From Pseudomonas sp. MRSN 12121 (GTDB lineage: Bacteria > Pseudomonadota > Gammaproteobacteria > Pseudomonadales > Pseudomonadaceae), in assembly GCF_000931465.1 (NCBI RefSeq), contig NZ_CP010892.1:4859388-4923387 (forward strand): 64,000 nt of DNA, given 5' to 3'. The notes under the pieces are model-generated. The model searched no databases. It worked only from the letters and a program-made list of their open reading frames with translations, and was not told where the DNA came from. The stretch's first letter is position 1; each line of letters opens with the position of its first letter. Shown in pieces: positions 30,242-41,678 of this stretch. The position numbers and the translations under genes were made by a program.

Positions 30242-31074
30242 GCCGCCTGCCCGCCTGCGAAACCCTGTTGCTGGCGCCCCGCGGGGGTGTCCTGCATATC
30301 ACCCTCGACCGGCCGGACAGCCGCAACGCCATGAGCCTGCAAATGGTCGCCGAGTTGCGCGCGGTGCTGGCGGCGGTGCGCGATGACCGCGGCGTTCGCG
30401 CCCTGGTCCTGAGCGGCGCCGGCGGGCATTTCTGCGCCGGCGGCGACCTGAAGGACATGGCCGCCGCCCGCGCCCGGGGCGCCAGCGCCTACCGTGACCT
30501 GAACCGCGCGTTCGGCAGCCTGCTGGAAGAGGCCCAACATATTCCGCAGGTGCTGATCGCTGTGTTGCAGGGCGCAGTGCTGGGCGGTGGCTTCGGCCTG
30601 GCCTGCGTCAGCGATATCGCCATCGCCGAGCGGCAGGCGCAGTTCGGCCTGCCGGAAACCAGCCTCGGCCTGCTGCCGGCGCAAATCGCGCCCTTCGTGG
30701 TCAAGCGTATCGGCCTGACCCAGGCCCGCCGGTTGGCACTGACCGCCGCGCGTTTCGACGGCATCGAAGCCGAGCGCCTGGGCCTGGTGCATTTTGTCGA
30801 AGACGGCCCGCAGGCCCTGGCCGAACGCCTGGATGAAGTGCTGGCCCATGTGCTGTGCTGCGCCCCCGAGGCCAATGCCGCGACCAAGGCGCTGTTGCTG
30901 GCCAGCGCCGAAGAGCCGCTGGCGCCCTTGCTCGACCGCGCCGCGGAGCAGTTCGGCGCCGCCGTCACCGGCGCGGAAGGCATCGAGGGAACCATGGCCT
31001 TCGTGCAAAAGCGCAAACCGGCGTGGGCGTGCGAACCACTTCCCAAGCAGACACCTCCGACTTCAGGAATCTGA
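30238..31074 (+). CDS. atuE: Isohexenylglutaconyl-CoA hydratase AtuE
   Basis: 278-aa crotonase-family enzyme. The CoA-binding and oxyanion motifs are GAGGHFCAGGDLKDM and GAVLGGGFGLACVSDIAI, with the acid/base Glu in GLPETSLGLLP. ATG 30238 overlaps the atuD stop by 4 bp. In the Atu pathway it adds water to isohexenylglutaconyl-CoA after carboxylation by AtuCF. The C-terminal extension is Pro-rich and unremarkable. Confidence 0.9.
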   Translation: MSRLPACETLLLAPRGGVLHITLDRPDSRNAMSLQMVAELRAVLAAVRDDRGVRALVLSGAGGHFCAGGDLKDMAAARARGASAYRDLNRAFGSLLEEAQHIPQVLIAVLQGAVLGGGFGLACVSDIAIAERQAQFGLPETSLGLLPAQIAPFVVKRIGLTQARRLALTAARFDGIEAERLGLVHFVEDGPQALAERLDEVLAHVLCCAPEANAATKALLLASAEEPLAPLLDRAAEQFGAAVTGAEGIEGTMAFVQKRKPAWACEPLPKQTPPTSGI

Positions 31075-31077
31075 CCG

Positions 31078-33039
<1,962 letters not shown>

Positions 33040-33108
33040 GTCGCTAGGCGGATACCTCGCGTTTGGCTACGCTCAAGCCTCATCGGGATGTTGAAGCTGG
33101 AGCCTGTG

Positions 33109-33651
33109 ATGCCCCACTGGTTGGTAATTGATCTGGAAGCCACCACGGATGAAGGGGGCTGGCCGGTGACCGACATGGAAATCATCGAGATCGGCGCCAC
33201 CCTGGTAAACCGCGAAGGACGCGAAATGGATCATTTCCAGCGCTTCGTGCGGCCGCTGCGGCGGCCGATGCTGACCCCCTTCTGTCGCGAGCTGACCCAC
33301 ATCACCCAGGCACAGATCGATGGCGCCCAGCCCTTGAGCGAGGTCTGGCCGCTGTTCGAGCGCTGGCTGGGCCAGCATCAGGCACGCCTGGAAGGCTGGG
33401 CTAGCTGGGGCGACTACGACCGCAAGCAATTGCTGCAGGAGTGGCAACGTGCGCAACTGCAAAGCCTGCTTGCCCAACTGCCGCACATGAACCTCAAGCA
33501 ACGCTTCGCCAAGGCGCGCCGCCTCGAGCGTCCGCTGGGGCTCAACGGTGCCTTGCAACTCGCCGGGCTGCAGTTCTCCGGCCAGCAGCATCGCGCCCTG
33601 GAGGATGCCCGCAATACGGCGCGTTTATTGCCTTTGATTCTTCCCGGCTGA
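33109..33651 (+). CDS. DEDDh-type 3'-5' exonuclease
   Basis: 180 aa from ATG 33109 (GGAG 6 nt upstream). Exonuclease (RNase T/DnaQ-like) domain: Exo I VIDLEATTDEGG with Asp and Glu, Exo II around SWGDYDRKQL, Exo III HRALEDARNTARL with His and Asp. Resembles the KapD/ERI-1 group, which trims structured RNA 3' ends or acts on DNA; the substrate is not readable here. It is probably monocistronic. Confidence 0.88.
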   Translation: MPHWLVIDLEATTDEGGWPVTDMEIIEIGATLVNREGREMDHFQRFVRPLRRPMLTPFCRELTHITQAQIDGAQPLSEVWPLFERWLGQHQARLEGWASWGDYDRKQLLQEWQRAQLQSLLAQLPHMNLKQRFAKARRLERPLGLNGALQLAGLQFSGQQHRALEDARNTARLLPLILPG

Positions 33652-33732
33652 TCCTTGAGCGCAACAGGTGACGCACCTGAAGGCCTTGTGCATACTGGCC
33701 GGCCTTTTTGACCCCTTTTCGAGGAATCGCCC

Positions 33733-34017
33733 ATGTTTAAAGTCAACGAGTACTTCGACGGCACCGTCAAGTCGATTGCCTTCGGCACGGCCGAAGGTCC
33801 GGCCACCATCGGCGTCATGGCTCCGGGCGAATACGAGTTCGGCACCGCTCAACGGGAAATCATGCACGTGGTTTCCGGCGCCCTGACCGTCAAGCTGCCC
33901 GACAGCAGCGATTGGGAAACCTTCGCCGCCGGTAGCCAGTTCAACGTCCCGGCCAACAGCAAGTTCCAGCTCAAGGTCGCCGTCGACACCGCCTACCTGT
34001 GCGAATACCGCGGTTGA
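33733..34017 (+). CDS. ppnP: Pyrimidine/purine nucleoside phosphorylase PpnP
   Basis: 94-aa cupin-like protein of the YaiE/DUF1255 family, now known as PpnP, which phosphorolyses several nucleosides to base and ribose-1-phosphate. The family core is visible in [20 protein letters not shown] and [10 protein letters not shown]. Length is normal. Ribosome-binding site GAGGA precedes ATG 33733; a strong bidirectional terminator follows. Confidence 0.93.
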   Translation: MFKVNEYFDGTVKSIAFGTAEGPATIGVMAPGEYEFGTAQREIMHVVSGALTVKLPDSSDWETFAAGSQFNVPANSKFQLKVAVDTAYLCEYRG

Positions 34018-34050
34018 TCTCCCCCCGGGACTGATCGCCGGCCATGAAAA

Positions 34051-34074
34051 AGCCCGTATCTTGCGATACGGGCT
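34051..34074. terminator. Bidirectional terminator between ppnP and MOSC gene
   Basis: Perfect 10-bp stem AGCCCGTATC/GATACGGGCT with TTGC loop, flanked by A4-5 and T6. It serves ppnP on plus and the MOSC gene on minus. Confidence 0.93.
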
Positions 34075-34095
34075 TTTTTCGTTGCAGCGCCGCGG

Positions 34096-34899
34096 TTACT
34101 CCAGCACGGTGACCGACATGCCCACTTCCAGCCGGCCATTGCCATCGTTCACCAGGTTCTGCCCGAACATCGCGCCGTCCTCTTGTGCCCGATACTGCTG
34201 CAACGTGGCCAGCGGCTCCCGGTCGGCGCTGCGCTCGCCGGTCTGCGGGTCGATGGTGGTGAGGATGCAACGCGAGCAAGGCTTGACCACCCGGAACTCG
34301 ATATCGCCAATGCGGATACGCTTCCAGCCATCCTCGGCGAACGCCGGGCTGCCCTCGATCACCAGGTTGGGACGAAAACGCAGCATCTCCAGCGGACGGC
34401 CGACGCGGCTCGACAGGTCCTGCAAAGACGACTCGCCGATCAGCAACAGTGGAAAACCGTCGGCAAAGGCCACCTGGTCGTCATCCTTGCCGTAACCGGC
34501 CTGGGTGGTCCGCGCGCGCTCCAGGGGGATCTGCACCAGGCGGGTCGGCTTGCCGATGAAATCGCTCAGCCAGGCATGGGCCGCGTCGCCGGCATCCGGC
34601 ACCCGCAGGGTATCGCGCCAGATCGTCACGCCCCGCAACGGCGCTTCAGCGTCAGGCAAGGGCACCTCGAGGGACGGAAAACCGGGCGCACTGAGGGTCA
34701 GCCCACCCTCGGCATTCCATAACGCGCCAAGCTGGCTCATCTGCGGGACTGCACGCTGGGTCAGGAAGCGACCGCTGGGCTCATCGACCAGCATCCAGCG
34801 TCGGTCCCCTTCCAGGCCCAGCCTGTCCAGCGCGACCTGTTGCAGGGACTCGCCCCGGCCGGATTTCAAGGGGTATCGATAAAGCGCGCTGAGACGCAT
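34096..34899 (-). CDS. MOSC-domain protein (YcbX-like)
   Basis: 267 aa from ATG 34899 with GGGAG upstream. An N-terminal beta-barrel domain (YRYPLKSGRGESLQ) is followed by the MOSC domain with FRPNLVIEGSPAFAED and the conserved Cys in VVKPCSRCILTTIDP. Such proteins carry the molybdenum cofactor and reduce N-hydroxylated compounds; YcbX normally has an added ferredoxin domain, absent here. Moco genes lie 6 kb away. Confidence 0.9.
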   Translation of the reverse strand: MRLSALYRYPLKSGRGESLQQVALDRLGLEGDRRWMLVDEPSGRFLTQRAVPQMSQLGALWNAEGGLTLSAPGFPSLEVPLPDAEAPLRGVTIWRDTLRVPDAGDAAHAWLSDFIGKPTRLVQIPLERARTTQAGYGKDDDQVAFADGFPLLLIGESSLQDLSSRVGRPLEMLRFRPNLVIEGSPAFAEDGWKRIRIGDIEFRVVKPCSRCILTTIDPQTGERSADREPLATLQQYRAQEDGAMFGQNLVNDGNGRLEVGMSVTVLE

Positions 34900-34992
34900 G
34901 GCCAGCTCCCTGGAAGCAAAGAAAGCAACCTTATACGAGGCGGCCGGCGATTCAAAGACACACCGGCGGCACAAATGTGTGCTGGATTATCG

Positions 34993-35928
34993 TCAGGCGG
35001 GCACTTCATCCAGCATCAGGCGCTGGCGCACCACATCGACCAGTTTGTCGGGCTGGAATTTGGAGAGGAAGTTGTCGCAGCCGACCTTCTTCACCATCGA
35101 TTCGTTGAAGCTGCCGGACAGCGAGGTGTGCAGCACCACATACAGGCCACGCAGGCGCGGATCGTTGCGGATCTCGGTGGTCAAGCGATAGCCGTCCATC
35201 TCCGGCATCTCGGCGTCGGTGAACACCATCAGCAGCTTGTCGGTCATGTCGAGCCCGCTATCGGCCCAGGCCTTGAGCATCTTCAGCCCTTTCAGGCCAT
35301 CGCTGGCGATGTGCATCTTCACCCCCAGTTGCCCCAGGGTATCGCGCAGTTGCGACAGGGCCACGTTGGAGTCGTCCACCAGCAGCACCTCACGACCGCG
35401 GGCGCGCTCGAGCACCGGATCGGCGAGCTTGTCGCGCGATACCTTGGCGTTGTACGGGACGATTTCGGCGAGGACTTTTTCCACATCGATGATCTCGACC
35501 AGTTGATCGTCGACCTTGCTGATCGCCGTCAGGTAATGCTGACGCCCGGCGCTGGTCGGCGGTGGCAGGATGGCTTCCCAGTTCATGTTGACGATGCGAT
35601 CGACGCCTCCCACCAGGAAGGCCTGCACCGAGCGGTTGTATTCGGTGACGATGATGGTGCTGTTGGGCCCGGGCACGAGCGGGCGCATGCCAATCGCCTG
35701 CGACAGGTCGATGACCGGCAGGGTCTGCCCACGCAGGTTGACCACGCCACAGACGAATGGATGACGCTGGGGCATCAGCGTCAGCTTTGGCAACTGCAGA
35801 ACTTCCTGCACCTTGAACACGTTGATTGCGAACAACTGGCGCCCGGCCAGACGGAACATGAGGATTTCCAGGCGATTCTCACCCACCAGTTGCGTGCGTT
35901 GGTCTACCGTGTCGAGAATGCCGGCCAT
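34993..35928 (-). CDS. cheV: Chemotaxis protein CheV
   Basis: 311 aa, CheW domain (about 15-165, with NLRGQTLPVIDL) fused to a C-terminal receiver (about 180-305; VLLVDDS, phosphoacceptor in TDAEMPEMDG). CheV couples receptors to CheA and tunes adaptation. Good AGGAG 8 nt before ATG 35928. Pseudomonads carry several cheV copies, often unlinked to the main che cluster, as here. Confidence 0.93.
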   Translation of the reverse strand: MAGILDTVDQRTQLVGENRLEILMFRLAGRQLFAINVFKVQEVLQLPKLTLMPQRHPFVCGVVNLRGQTLPVIDLSQAIGMRPLVPGPNSTIIVTEYNRSVQAFLVGGVDRIVNMNWEAILPPPTSAGRQHYLTAISKVDDQLVEIIDVEKVLAEIVPYNAKVSRDKLADPVLERARGREVLLVDDSNVALSQLRDTLGQLGVKMHIASDGLKGLKMLKAWADSGLDMTDKLLMVFTDAEMPEMDGYRLTTEIRNDPRLRGLYVVLHTSLSGSFNESMVKKVGCDNFLSKFQPDKLVDVVRQRLMLDEVPA

Positions 35929-36496
35929 GTAATGACTCCTGGGCTTGTTCTGATGAATTCACTAACGTGGGTTATCGGCGCCATTCGCCTAATCTTGACC
36001 CGCGTACAAAATGCCATGCAAAGGCATTGATGTCACATTAACATCATGCTTTACTGCCTCGGCAATTCCACTTCATCGACTCCCCTCGGCGCGACCTCGT
36101 TTTCGACGCTGGGTTCCCTTGCATAAGGGATTCCCCTATCAACAATCAGGACCAACCTGATATTCGCAATATCCAATAGCCATTAATGTGACGCCATTCT
36201 CATTGCATGAATGGAGTCAGGCTTTTGTTTGTGATCGCAGGAAGATGGCCTGGTGCCCTTTCGAGCCCTACCGCCTCCGCTGTCCAAGCGTTGCCGCCCA
36301 TACTCCGTGGCTGCTTTGCCTGCGAGCGCAGACCTGCAATTGCTCGAAGGATCAGACTAAACCCACCCAAACCGGTTTCGTTTACCAAGCACCTATCAGA
36401 TTCGTCCTATTTTCCACGGCATACCCGGCGTACTACCTTACAGCCGCTCATCAAACGCACCATTCCATCATCTGACGTGGCGTCGTGGAGACAAGC
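35929..36496. other. Gene-free stretch between cheV and the 155-aa gene
   Basis: About 570 bp, more AT-rich than its surroundings. It holds a short palindrome ATGCC-ATGCAAA-GGCAT near 36009-36027 and the 15-bp palindrome listed at 36124-36138. Open frames at 36188-36475 show no family and no good start site. Confidence 0.6.
36124..36138. promoter_or_regulatory. Palindrome TAAGGGATTCCCCTA, copy 1
   Basis: The near-perfect inverted repeat AAGGG-ATT-CCCCT, flanked by T/A, is identical to the 15-mer at 52996-53010. It resembles an operator for a dimeric regulator (LuxR/NarL-type response regulators bind sites of this size). It lies upstream of the 36.5-39 kb signalling cluster; function is inferred only. 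Confidence 0.45.
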
Positions 36497-36964
36497 ATGC
36501 TGAACGACGATAAAGAGTGGCACCTGCCGTCCGACTTTCTACTCGAGGCAGAAACCTTGCTGGCCAAGTCCGTGGAATGCCTGAACCATCTGAACCTGAT
36601 CAAGAATGATCGGGACGCCATCGATTGCATGCTGGCCACGCTGCTCAAACTTGCCGAGAAAACCGACGCCCTGGCACTGCGCTGTACCGCCGAGTTCTCG
36701 CGACAGGTGCATGCCCTGCTGGATCACTCCCACTCCTATCCGGACATGAACGAGCAGATCCTTGGCACGCTCGGGGATTGCTTCACGCTGATGGCCTGGC
36801 AACTCGAACTCGTCGACCCTGTTACCGGCCAGTTGAACCTCGATGACAACGAACAGGCCACACTCATCGAATCCCTCGCTGTACAGGTCGATCCTCTACA
36901 TGCGCCCCTGTCCTGCCAACAATCTTCGTTTAACGTGTTTTCAATCGCCAAGCGAAACGCCTAA
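36497..36964 (+). CDS. Unrecognised 155-aa helical protein
   Basis: ATG 36497 follows GGAG at a normal distance. The sequence is soluble and predicted mostly helical through about residue 115 (LLKLAEKTDALALRC, LMAWQLELVDP), which recalls four-helix Hpt-like or chemotaxis adaptor proteins. However, I see no H-x-K-G-S Hpt motif. It lies between cheV (divergent) and a HisKA_3 kinase/LuxR regulator pair on the same strand, so a role in signalling is plausible but unproved. Confidence 0.7.
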   Translation: MLNDDKEWHLPSDFLLEAETLLAKSVECLNHLNLIKNDRDAIDCMLATLLKLAEKTDALALRCTAEFSRQVHALLDHSHSYPDMNEQILGTLGDCFTLMAWQLELVDPVTGQLNLDDNEQATLIESLAVQVDPLHAPLSCQQSSFNVFSIAKRNA

Positions 36965-37463
36965 GAGAGCCCGTCGTTAATCCACAACTTCGGGTATCGG
37001 CCTTGTTGATTTATTGATGCGCATCATGTCGTTATTCACTATTCCATGTCTGTTAACGACAGTGCCAACTAGCGTCATTAAATAACACCAACAGCAAGTG
37101 CATAGTCATTCATGGCCGCTTGGCTCAAGCCGGCATATTGCCAGTGTTTCAGCAAACTCCGTTGAAACCGGCGAAGCGGAACAAGCGTCCCACAAGGCCA
37201 TATTCCTGACTCTTCGGACATATATAGAGACGCGACCAACGGTAGCTAAAGTGATATTATGCGCGCCACTAGGTGATGCACTTAATGGCACTGTGACTTC
37301 AGCTTGATCCTGTTACACGCCGAATCAGTGCAAGGCTTGCTCCCAATGACATAGATCGCGTTAATTGAAGTCGCATACCCAAACAATACCGTTTTCCAAA
37401 CCGGGGCCCGTCAATCGACTTGACCGGTCTCCCCGCAGCGAACACCCATTGGCTCCATTCGCT
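36965..37463. other. Gene-free stretch upstream of the HisKA_3 kinase gene
   Basis: About 500 bp of relatively AT-rich sequence. I found no conserved gene, terminator or recognisable operator. Its 3' end may hold a TTG start at 37365 for a longer kinase form. Confidence 0.5.
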
Positions 37464-38357
37464 ATGTACGCCAGCCTCAAGTCATTCGCTACCTGGCTTC
37501 TTTCCCGGAAAAACCTGCGCTGGCTCAGCCTGTTGCTGGGCTCATGCTCGGCAGTTGCCAACCTGGTCGTCTATTGCCTGTCGAATACTTTTCCCCTAGG
37601 CCTGCTGATCCTCAACCTGGCCGCCTTGGCCAGTGTCCTGGCCTATTACGGCGAGTCGCGCAAATCGATCAGGTTCCGGCCTCAGGAACTGGCGGATCGG
37701 TTGCTGCAGGTACAAGAAAACGAGCGCCATCGCCTCAGCCGCGAACTGCATGACGATATCGGCCAACTGCTCACCGCCGCCAAGCTGCAAAGCGACTGGT
37801 TGAAGCGGCGCCTGCCCGAGGACCTGCAGCAGCACTGCGCGACCCTGCACTGCACCCTGGAAGAAACCCTAGCGAAAGTGCGCGATGTATCGGCCATCCT
37901 CAAACCCCGGCAACTGGCCAGCCTGGGCCTGGAAGCCAGCCTGCGCGCCCATTTGCTGAAGACCCTGGAAAACACCTCGGTGCACTGGAGCCTGGAATGC
38001 AAGCAAGGGCTGGCGGGCATCCCCGAGGAAATGGCGGTAGCCGCCTTCCGCATTACCCAGGAAGCCGTCACCAACATGCTGCGTCACGCCCAGGCGCATA
38101 ACCTGCTGGTACGCCTGCAACGCCTGCCCGAAGGGCTGTCGCTGTTCATCAGCGACGATGGCCTGGGGTTTTCCCCGGCAGCCAACCCTGGCGAGCAAGG
38201 GCAACGCGGCATGGCCGGCATGTCGGAAAGAATCGCCCAGCTAGGGGGGACCCTGAAGGTTTCCAGCCAGCCCGACCAGGGCACACAAATCGAAGCACTC
38301 TTTCCCTGGGCGCCCCGCGCACTCGAACGCGCCAGTACGAATAAGGTTTTACATTGA
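37464..38357 (+). CDS. HisKA_3-type sensor histidine kinase
   Basis: 297 aa from ATG 37464; a TTG at 37365 would add 33 poorly conserved-looking residues. Two membrane helices (about 18-38 and 43-63) are joined by an almost absent loop, so no periplasmic sensor is likely. A dimerisation/phosphoacceptor domain with ELHDDIGQ (His96) and a HATPase domain with ISDDGLGF and GQRGMAGM follow. NarX/UhpB-type subfamily. It shares a TTGA overlap with the LuxR-type regulator gene downstream, its evident partner. Confidence 0.85.
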   Translation: MYASLKSFATWLLSRKNLRWLSLLLGSCSAVANLVVYCLSNTFPLGLLILNLAALASVLAYYGESRKSIRFRPQELADRLLQVQENERHRLSRELHDDIGQLLTAAKLQSDWLKRRLPEDLQQHCATLHCTLEETLAKVRDVSAILKPRQLASLGLEASLRAHLLKTLENTSVHWSLECKQGLAGIPEEMAVAAFRITQEAVTNMLRHAQAHNLLVRLQRLPEGLSLFISDDGLGFSPAANPGEQGQRGMAGMSERIAQLGGTLKVSSQPDQGTQIEALFPWAPRALERASTNKVLH

Positions 38358-39013
38358 CCTGCAACTTACTTCTGGTGGATGACCACTCGCTCATCAGGGC
38401 TGGCGTGCGTGCCCTGGTCATGGACATTCCGGGCTATGCCGTGACCGGCGAAGCCAACGATGGCGCGCAGTTGCTGGAAATGGTCGAAAGACTGTCTCCG
38501 GACATCGTCCTGCTGGATATTTCCATGAAGGATATCGGCGGCCTGGAAGCCCTGAAGAAACTCAAGGCCGTGCGTCCGCAAAGCAAGGTGCTGATCCTTT
38601 CGATGCACACCGATCCCGCGCTGATCATGCAGGCCCTGGAATCGGGGGCGCATGGCTATCTGCTCAAGGACACCACCGCCAACGAGCTGGAACATGCGCT
38701 CGATGCCTTGCGCAACAACGAACGCTATCTCAGCCCGGCCATCGCCCATACGGTGATCAACCAGGCGCTGGTCCGTGTCCAGAAACCCCACCCGGAGCCT
38801 GTCGACACGCATAACCTGACAGCGCGCCAGCTGGAGATTCTCCGGCTGATCGTGCGGGGCAAGTCGACGCGTGAAATCGCCCATGGCCTGGGCCTGAGCA
38901 TCAAGACCGTGGAGACCCATCGCTCGCAGATCATGAAGCGCCTGCAGATCTACGATGTGGCTGGCCTGGTACTCTTTGCCGTCCGCGAGCAGATCATCAG
39001 CCTCGACGATTAG
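38354..39013 (+). CDS. LuxR/NarL-family response regulator
   Basis: 219 aa. The receiver has VDDHSLIRAGV, phosphoacceptor Asp55 (LLDISMKD) and Lys in LLKDTTAN. The C-terminal LuxR helix-turn-helix reads LTARQLEILRLIVRGKSTRE and KTVETHRSQIMKRL. The first codon is a TTG at 38354 that overlaps the kinase stop, and no in-frame ATG lies near, so TTG is the probable start. Candidate operator: the palindrome near 36.1 kb. The stop overlaps the convergent lipid-kinase stop. Confidence 0.9.
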   Translation: MTCNLLLVDDHSLIRAGVRALVMDIPGYAVTGEANDGAQLLEMVERLSPDIVLLDISMKDIGGLEALKKLKAVRPQSKVLILSMHTDPALIMQALESGAHGYLLKDTTANELEHALDALRNNERYLSPAIAHTVINQALVRVQKPHPEPVDTHNLTARQLEILRLIVRGKSTREIAHGLGLSIKTVETHRSQIMKRLQIYDVAGLVLFAVREQIISLDD

Positions 39014-39912
39014 AGCGCCTGGCTCCCCAACAGCGGGGAGTCTTGCGGCAAGTGCACCCGCAACGCCCCCGGCAGCGCGCGAAAACGCAGGTTGTCGCCC
39101 TGCAGGGGCTCTCCGTCGAGGTTGATATCCAGCCCTTCGGCGACTTTGATTTCGACCCAGGGCAGTCGCGTGCGCACGAACAGATTGTCGATCCCCCAGC
39201 CACCGGCCAGCAAATCCTTCAGGGTGCCCACCAGCTCCTGGGGAGCCGGCAGGATGCTGACGTCCAGCAACCCGTCGTCGGCCAACGCCTCCGGACACAA
39301 CAGATGACCGCCACCGGCCTGGCGTCCATTGCCGATACCCAGGGCCAGCAACTCGCCACGCCAATGGAAATCCGGTCCCTGCAATTCCCCGTAGGCAGCA
39401 TGCAACTCGCTGAAGCGAGACAAACCGGTGAACAGATAGGCAGCACCGCCCAGAATCTTTTTCAGGTCCTCGGACGTATTGGCGGTCACTTGGCTGCCGA
39501 AACCGCCCGTGGCCATATTGAGAAACACCTGGCCACCGACTTCGCCGAGGTCGATCGCCCGAGCCGGCACGTCCAGCAGGTCCAGTGCCTCCAGCGGCAG
39601 TAGCGGCACGCCAGCGGCCCGGGCGAAATCATTGGCTGTCCCCAGCGGCAGCAACACCAGGCTGGCATCGTGCTCCTGCGCTGCCATGGCCTCGGCGATA
39701 TCCCGCAACGTGCCATCGCCGCCGCCGGCGATCAAACACCTGTAGCCGGCCGCCAGGGCCTCCTCCACCAGGCGCTGGGCATCGCCGGCTTCCCAGGTCA
39801 GGCGGACCGCCAGCTCCCAGCCCTCTTCGCGCTTGCGCTCGACAGCGTCGCGAACCTCTTCGTTGAGGGCCTGCTTGCCGTGCAATATCAGCATCGCCTT
39901 GCGCTCGCTCAT
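39010..39912 (-). CDS. yegS: YegS-type lipid kinase
   Basis: 300 aa, diacylglycerol-kinase catalytic fold: GGGDGTLRDIAE and PLGTANDFARA (nucleotide-binding), with LNMATGGFGSQV. Normal length for YegS, which phosphorylates lipids such as phosphatidylglycerol in E. coli. AGGAG precedes ATG 39912. It is convergent with the LuxR regulator gene, with a few bases of overlap. Confidence 0.9.
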   Translation of the reverse strand: MSERKAMLILHGKQALNEEVRDAVERKREEGWELAVRLTWEAGDAQRLVEEALAAGYRCLIAGGGDGTLRDIAEAMAAQEHDASLVLLPLGTANDFARAAGVPLLPLEALDLLDVPARAIDLGEVGGQVFLNMATGGFGSQVTANTSEDLKKILGGAAYLFTGLSRFSELHAAYGELQGPDFHWRGELLALGIGNGRQAGGGHLLCPEALADDGLLDVSILPAPQELVGTLKDLLAGGWGIDNLFVRTRLPWVEIKVAEGLDINLDGEPLQGDNLRFRALPGALRVHLPQDSPLLGSQAL

Positions 39913-40133
39913 TGCTTTTCACTCCTGTCATCAGAGGATCGTTGAAGGATGTTGACCCTCGCCCCATGAGAAAAAATCCGACGTCATGCAATCAATCTGC
40001 TTCTCACGCGCAGGCCGCGGACAAGCTGGTAACTTTTCTGACCAAAGATTGAGAATCACCTGAATTGACCCCTGACAGCCAATCAGGGAATGTTCATGGC
40101 AGGCGAACGACGCCCGAAAAAACAGGGAAACGA

Positions 40134-40391
40134 ATGACCATGGATGACAAGAAATGCTTTGAAGGCTCGAACTCAGCGCTCAACCGGCTTGAGGGAAGCA
40201 TCTTGCTGAGTGCGGGCAAACATTCGGAATTGAGTGTTCATCACGAGCAGGAGCAACAGTCCGACAGTCGCCTTCATACCTGGCTCAGAAGGCTTGGATG
40301 GCTACTGGCCTATGCCGGCTTTCTATCGGCACTGCTGTCGTGGGGCCTGAACAGCCGGTTTGGGCTGCTGATTCTGTTACTGCTGAGGTAA
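40134..40391 (+). CDS. Small membrane protein, unknown
   Basis: 85 aa from ATG 40134 (AGGGA 7 nt upstream; ATG 40140 also possible). Residues 1-45 are polar; the C-terminus holds one or two membrane segments (GWLLAYAGFLSALLSWGL and RFGLLILLLL). No family recognised. It stands alone between the lipid kinase and moeA. Confidence 0.55.
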   Translation: MTMDDKKCFEGSNSALNRLEGSILLSAGKHSELSVHHEQEQQSDSRLHTWLRRLGWLLAYAGFLSALLSWGLNSRFGLLILLLLR

Positions 40392-40451
40392 TGGGCACGG
40401 CCTTTGGAGAGTGGACCCGGCCACCAAGGACCCGGTCCGCCTCCCCTGAAG

Positions 40452-41678
40452 TCAGCCCAGGACTTCGCTCAACGGAATGAAGTTGACCCAGTCGCCCTCA
40501 GCCAGCGTTCGCCCTTCCAGCACTTCGACCAGCCCTTGCGCCCAAGCGGCGCTGCGCAGTACGCCGGAGCTCTGGTTAGGGTAGATGACGGCCTTGCCCT
40601 GCTCCAGGCGGCCACGCAGGTATTCCCTTCGATTCCCTGGTTTCGGCCAGGTGAAACCGGCGGGAACCTGGAACTGCAAAGGCTGCAACTCCCTCACCCC
40701 CTGGCGCCGCAAAATATACGGCCGGGCCAGCAAGGCGAATGTCACCAGTGTCGAGGCCGGGTTACCCGGCAGGCCGATGACGGGCACGCCACGGAAATGC
40801 CCGAACGTCAGCGGTTTGCCAGGCTTGATTGCCAGCTTCCACAGGGCCAGCTCACCCTCTTCTCTCAAGGCGACCCCCAGGAAGTCCGCTTCGCCCACCG
40901 AGACGCCGCCAGTGGACAGAATCAGATCCACATCCGCCAACTCGGCAAGGCGCCGCCGGGTCAGGGCCAAGTCGTCCGGCAGGATTCCACCGTCGAGCAC
41001 TTCGCAGCCCAGACGCTGCAACCAACTGCAGAGCAGGACGCGGTTGCTGTTGTAGATCTGCCCAGGACCCAGCGCCTGCCCCGGCTCGATCAATTCATCG
41101 CCGGTGGAGAGCACGGCGACACGCACCCGGCGCACCACATCCAGCTCGGCCCGCCCCAGCGAAGCGGCCAGCCCCAGCTCGATCGGTCCCAGTTGCGTTC
41201 CCGCCGCCAGGACACACTCGCCGACCGTGGTTTCCTGGCCCTGGGGACGGATGTTCTGGCCGGCGCTGAGCGACTCGGTAAAGGTCACTCGCCCATCAAC
41301 CTGGACCGCTGCGTTTTCCTGCATTTCCACGCAATCGGCCCCCGCCGGCACCGGCGCGCCGGTGAATATGCGGGCGCACGTGCCGGGCGCCAGGGGTTCA
41401 GGCGCCTGGCCGGCAAAGATGCGCTGGCTGACCAGGAGCGGCTCGCCGGCCCAATCCGCGACACGCAAGGCGTAACCGTCCATGGCGCTGTTGGGCCAGG
41501 GCGGAAGATCCAGGGTCGAGATCAGGTCGTCAGCCAGCACCCGCCCCTGAGCCGCCGCCAGCGACAACCGCTCACGCTCGGCGATAGGTGCCGCTTCAGC
41601 CATTTCCAGCAGACGCGCCAACGCCTCCTCAACCGGCATCAAGGCACCGGTCTTGCCCGGCTTACCCACGGGATTCAC
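40452..41678 (-). CDS. moeA: Molybdopterin molybdenumtransferase MoeA
   Basis: 408 aa. Signature motifs: [44 protein letters not shown] and [12 protein letters not shown]. It inserts molybdate into adenylated molybdopterin. The GTG start at 41678 lies inside moaB (17-bp overlap); ATG 41639 (MPVEEAL) is an alternative. It is co-transcribed with moaB. Confidence 0.93.
   Translation of the reverse strand: MNPVGKPGKTGALMPVEEALARLLEMAEAAPIAERERLSLAAAQGRVLADDLISTLDLPPWPNSAMDGYALRVADWAGEPLLVSQRIFAGQAPEPLAPGTCARIFTGAPVPAGADCVEMQENAAVQVDGRVTFTESLSAGQNIRPQGQETTVGECVLAAGTQLGPIELGLAASLGRAELDVVRRVRVAVLSTGDELIEPGQALGPGQIYNSNRVLLCSWLQRLGCEVLDGGILPDDLALTRRRLAELADVDLILSTGGVSVGEADFLGVALREEGELALWKLAIKPGKPLTFGHFRGVPVIGLPGNPASTLVTFALLARPYILRRQGVRELQPLQFQVPAGFTWPKPGNRREYLRGRLEQGKAVIYPNQSSGVLRSAAWAQGLVEVLEGRTLAEGDWVNFIPLSEVLG

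Noticed and set aside
36188-36475. 95-aa frame before the 155-aa gene
   Set aside because: Cys/Thr/His-rich random-looking protein, no ribosome-binding site.
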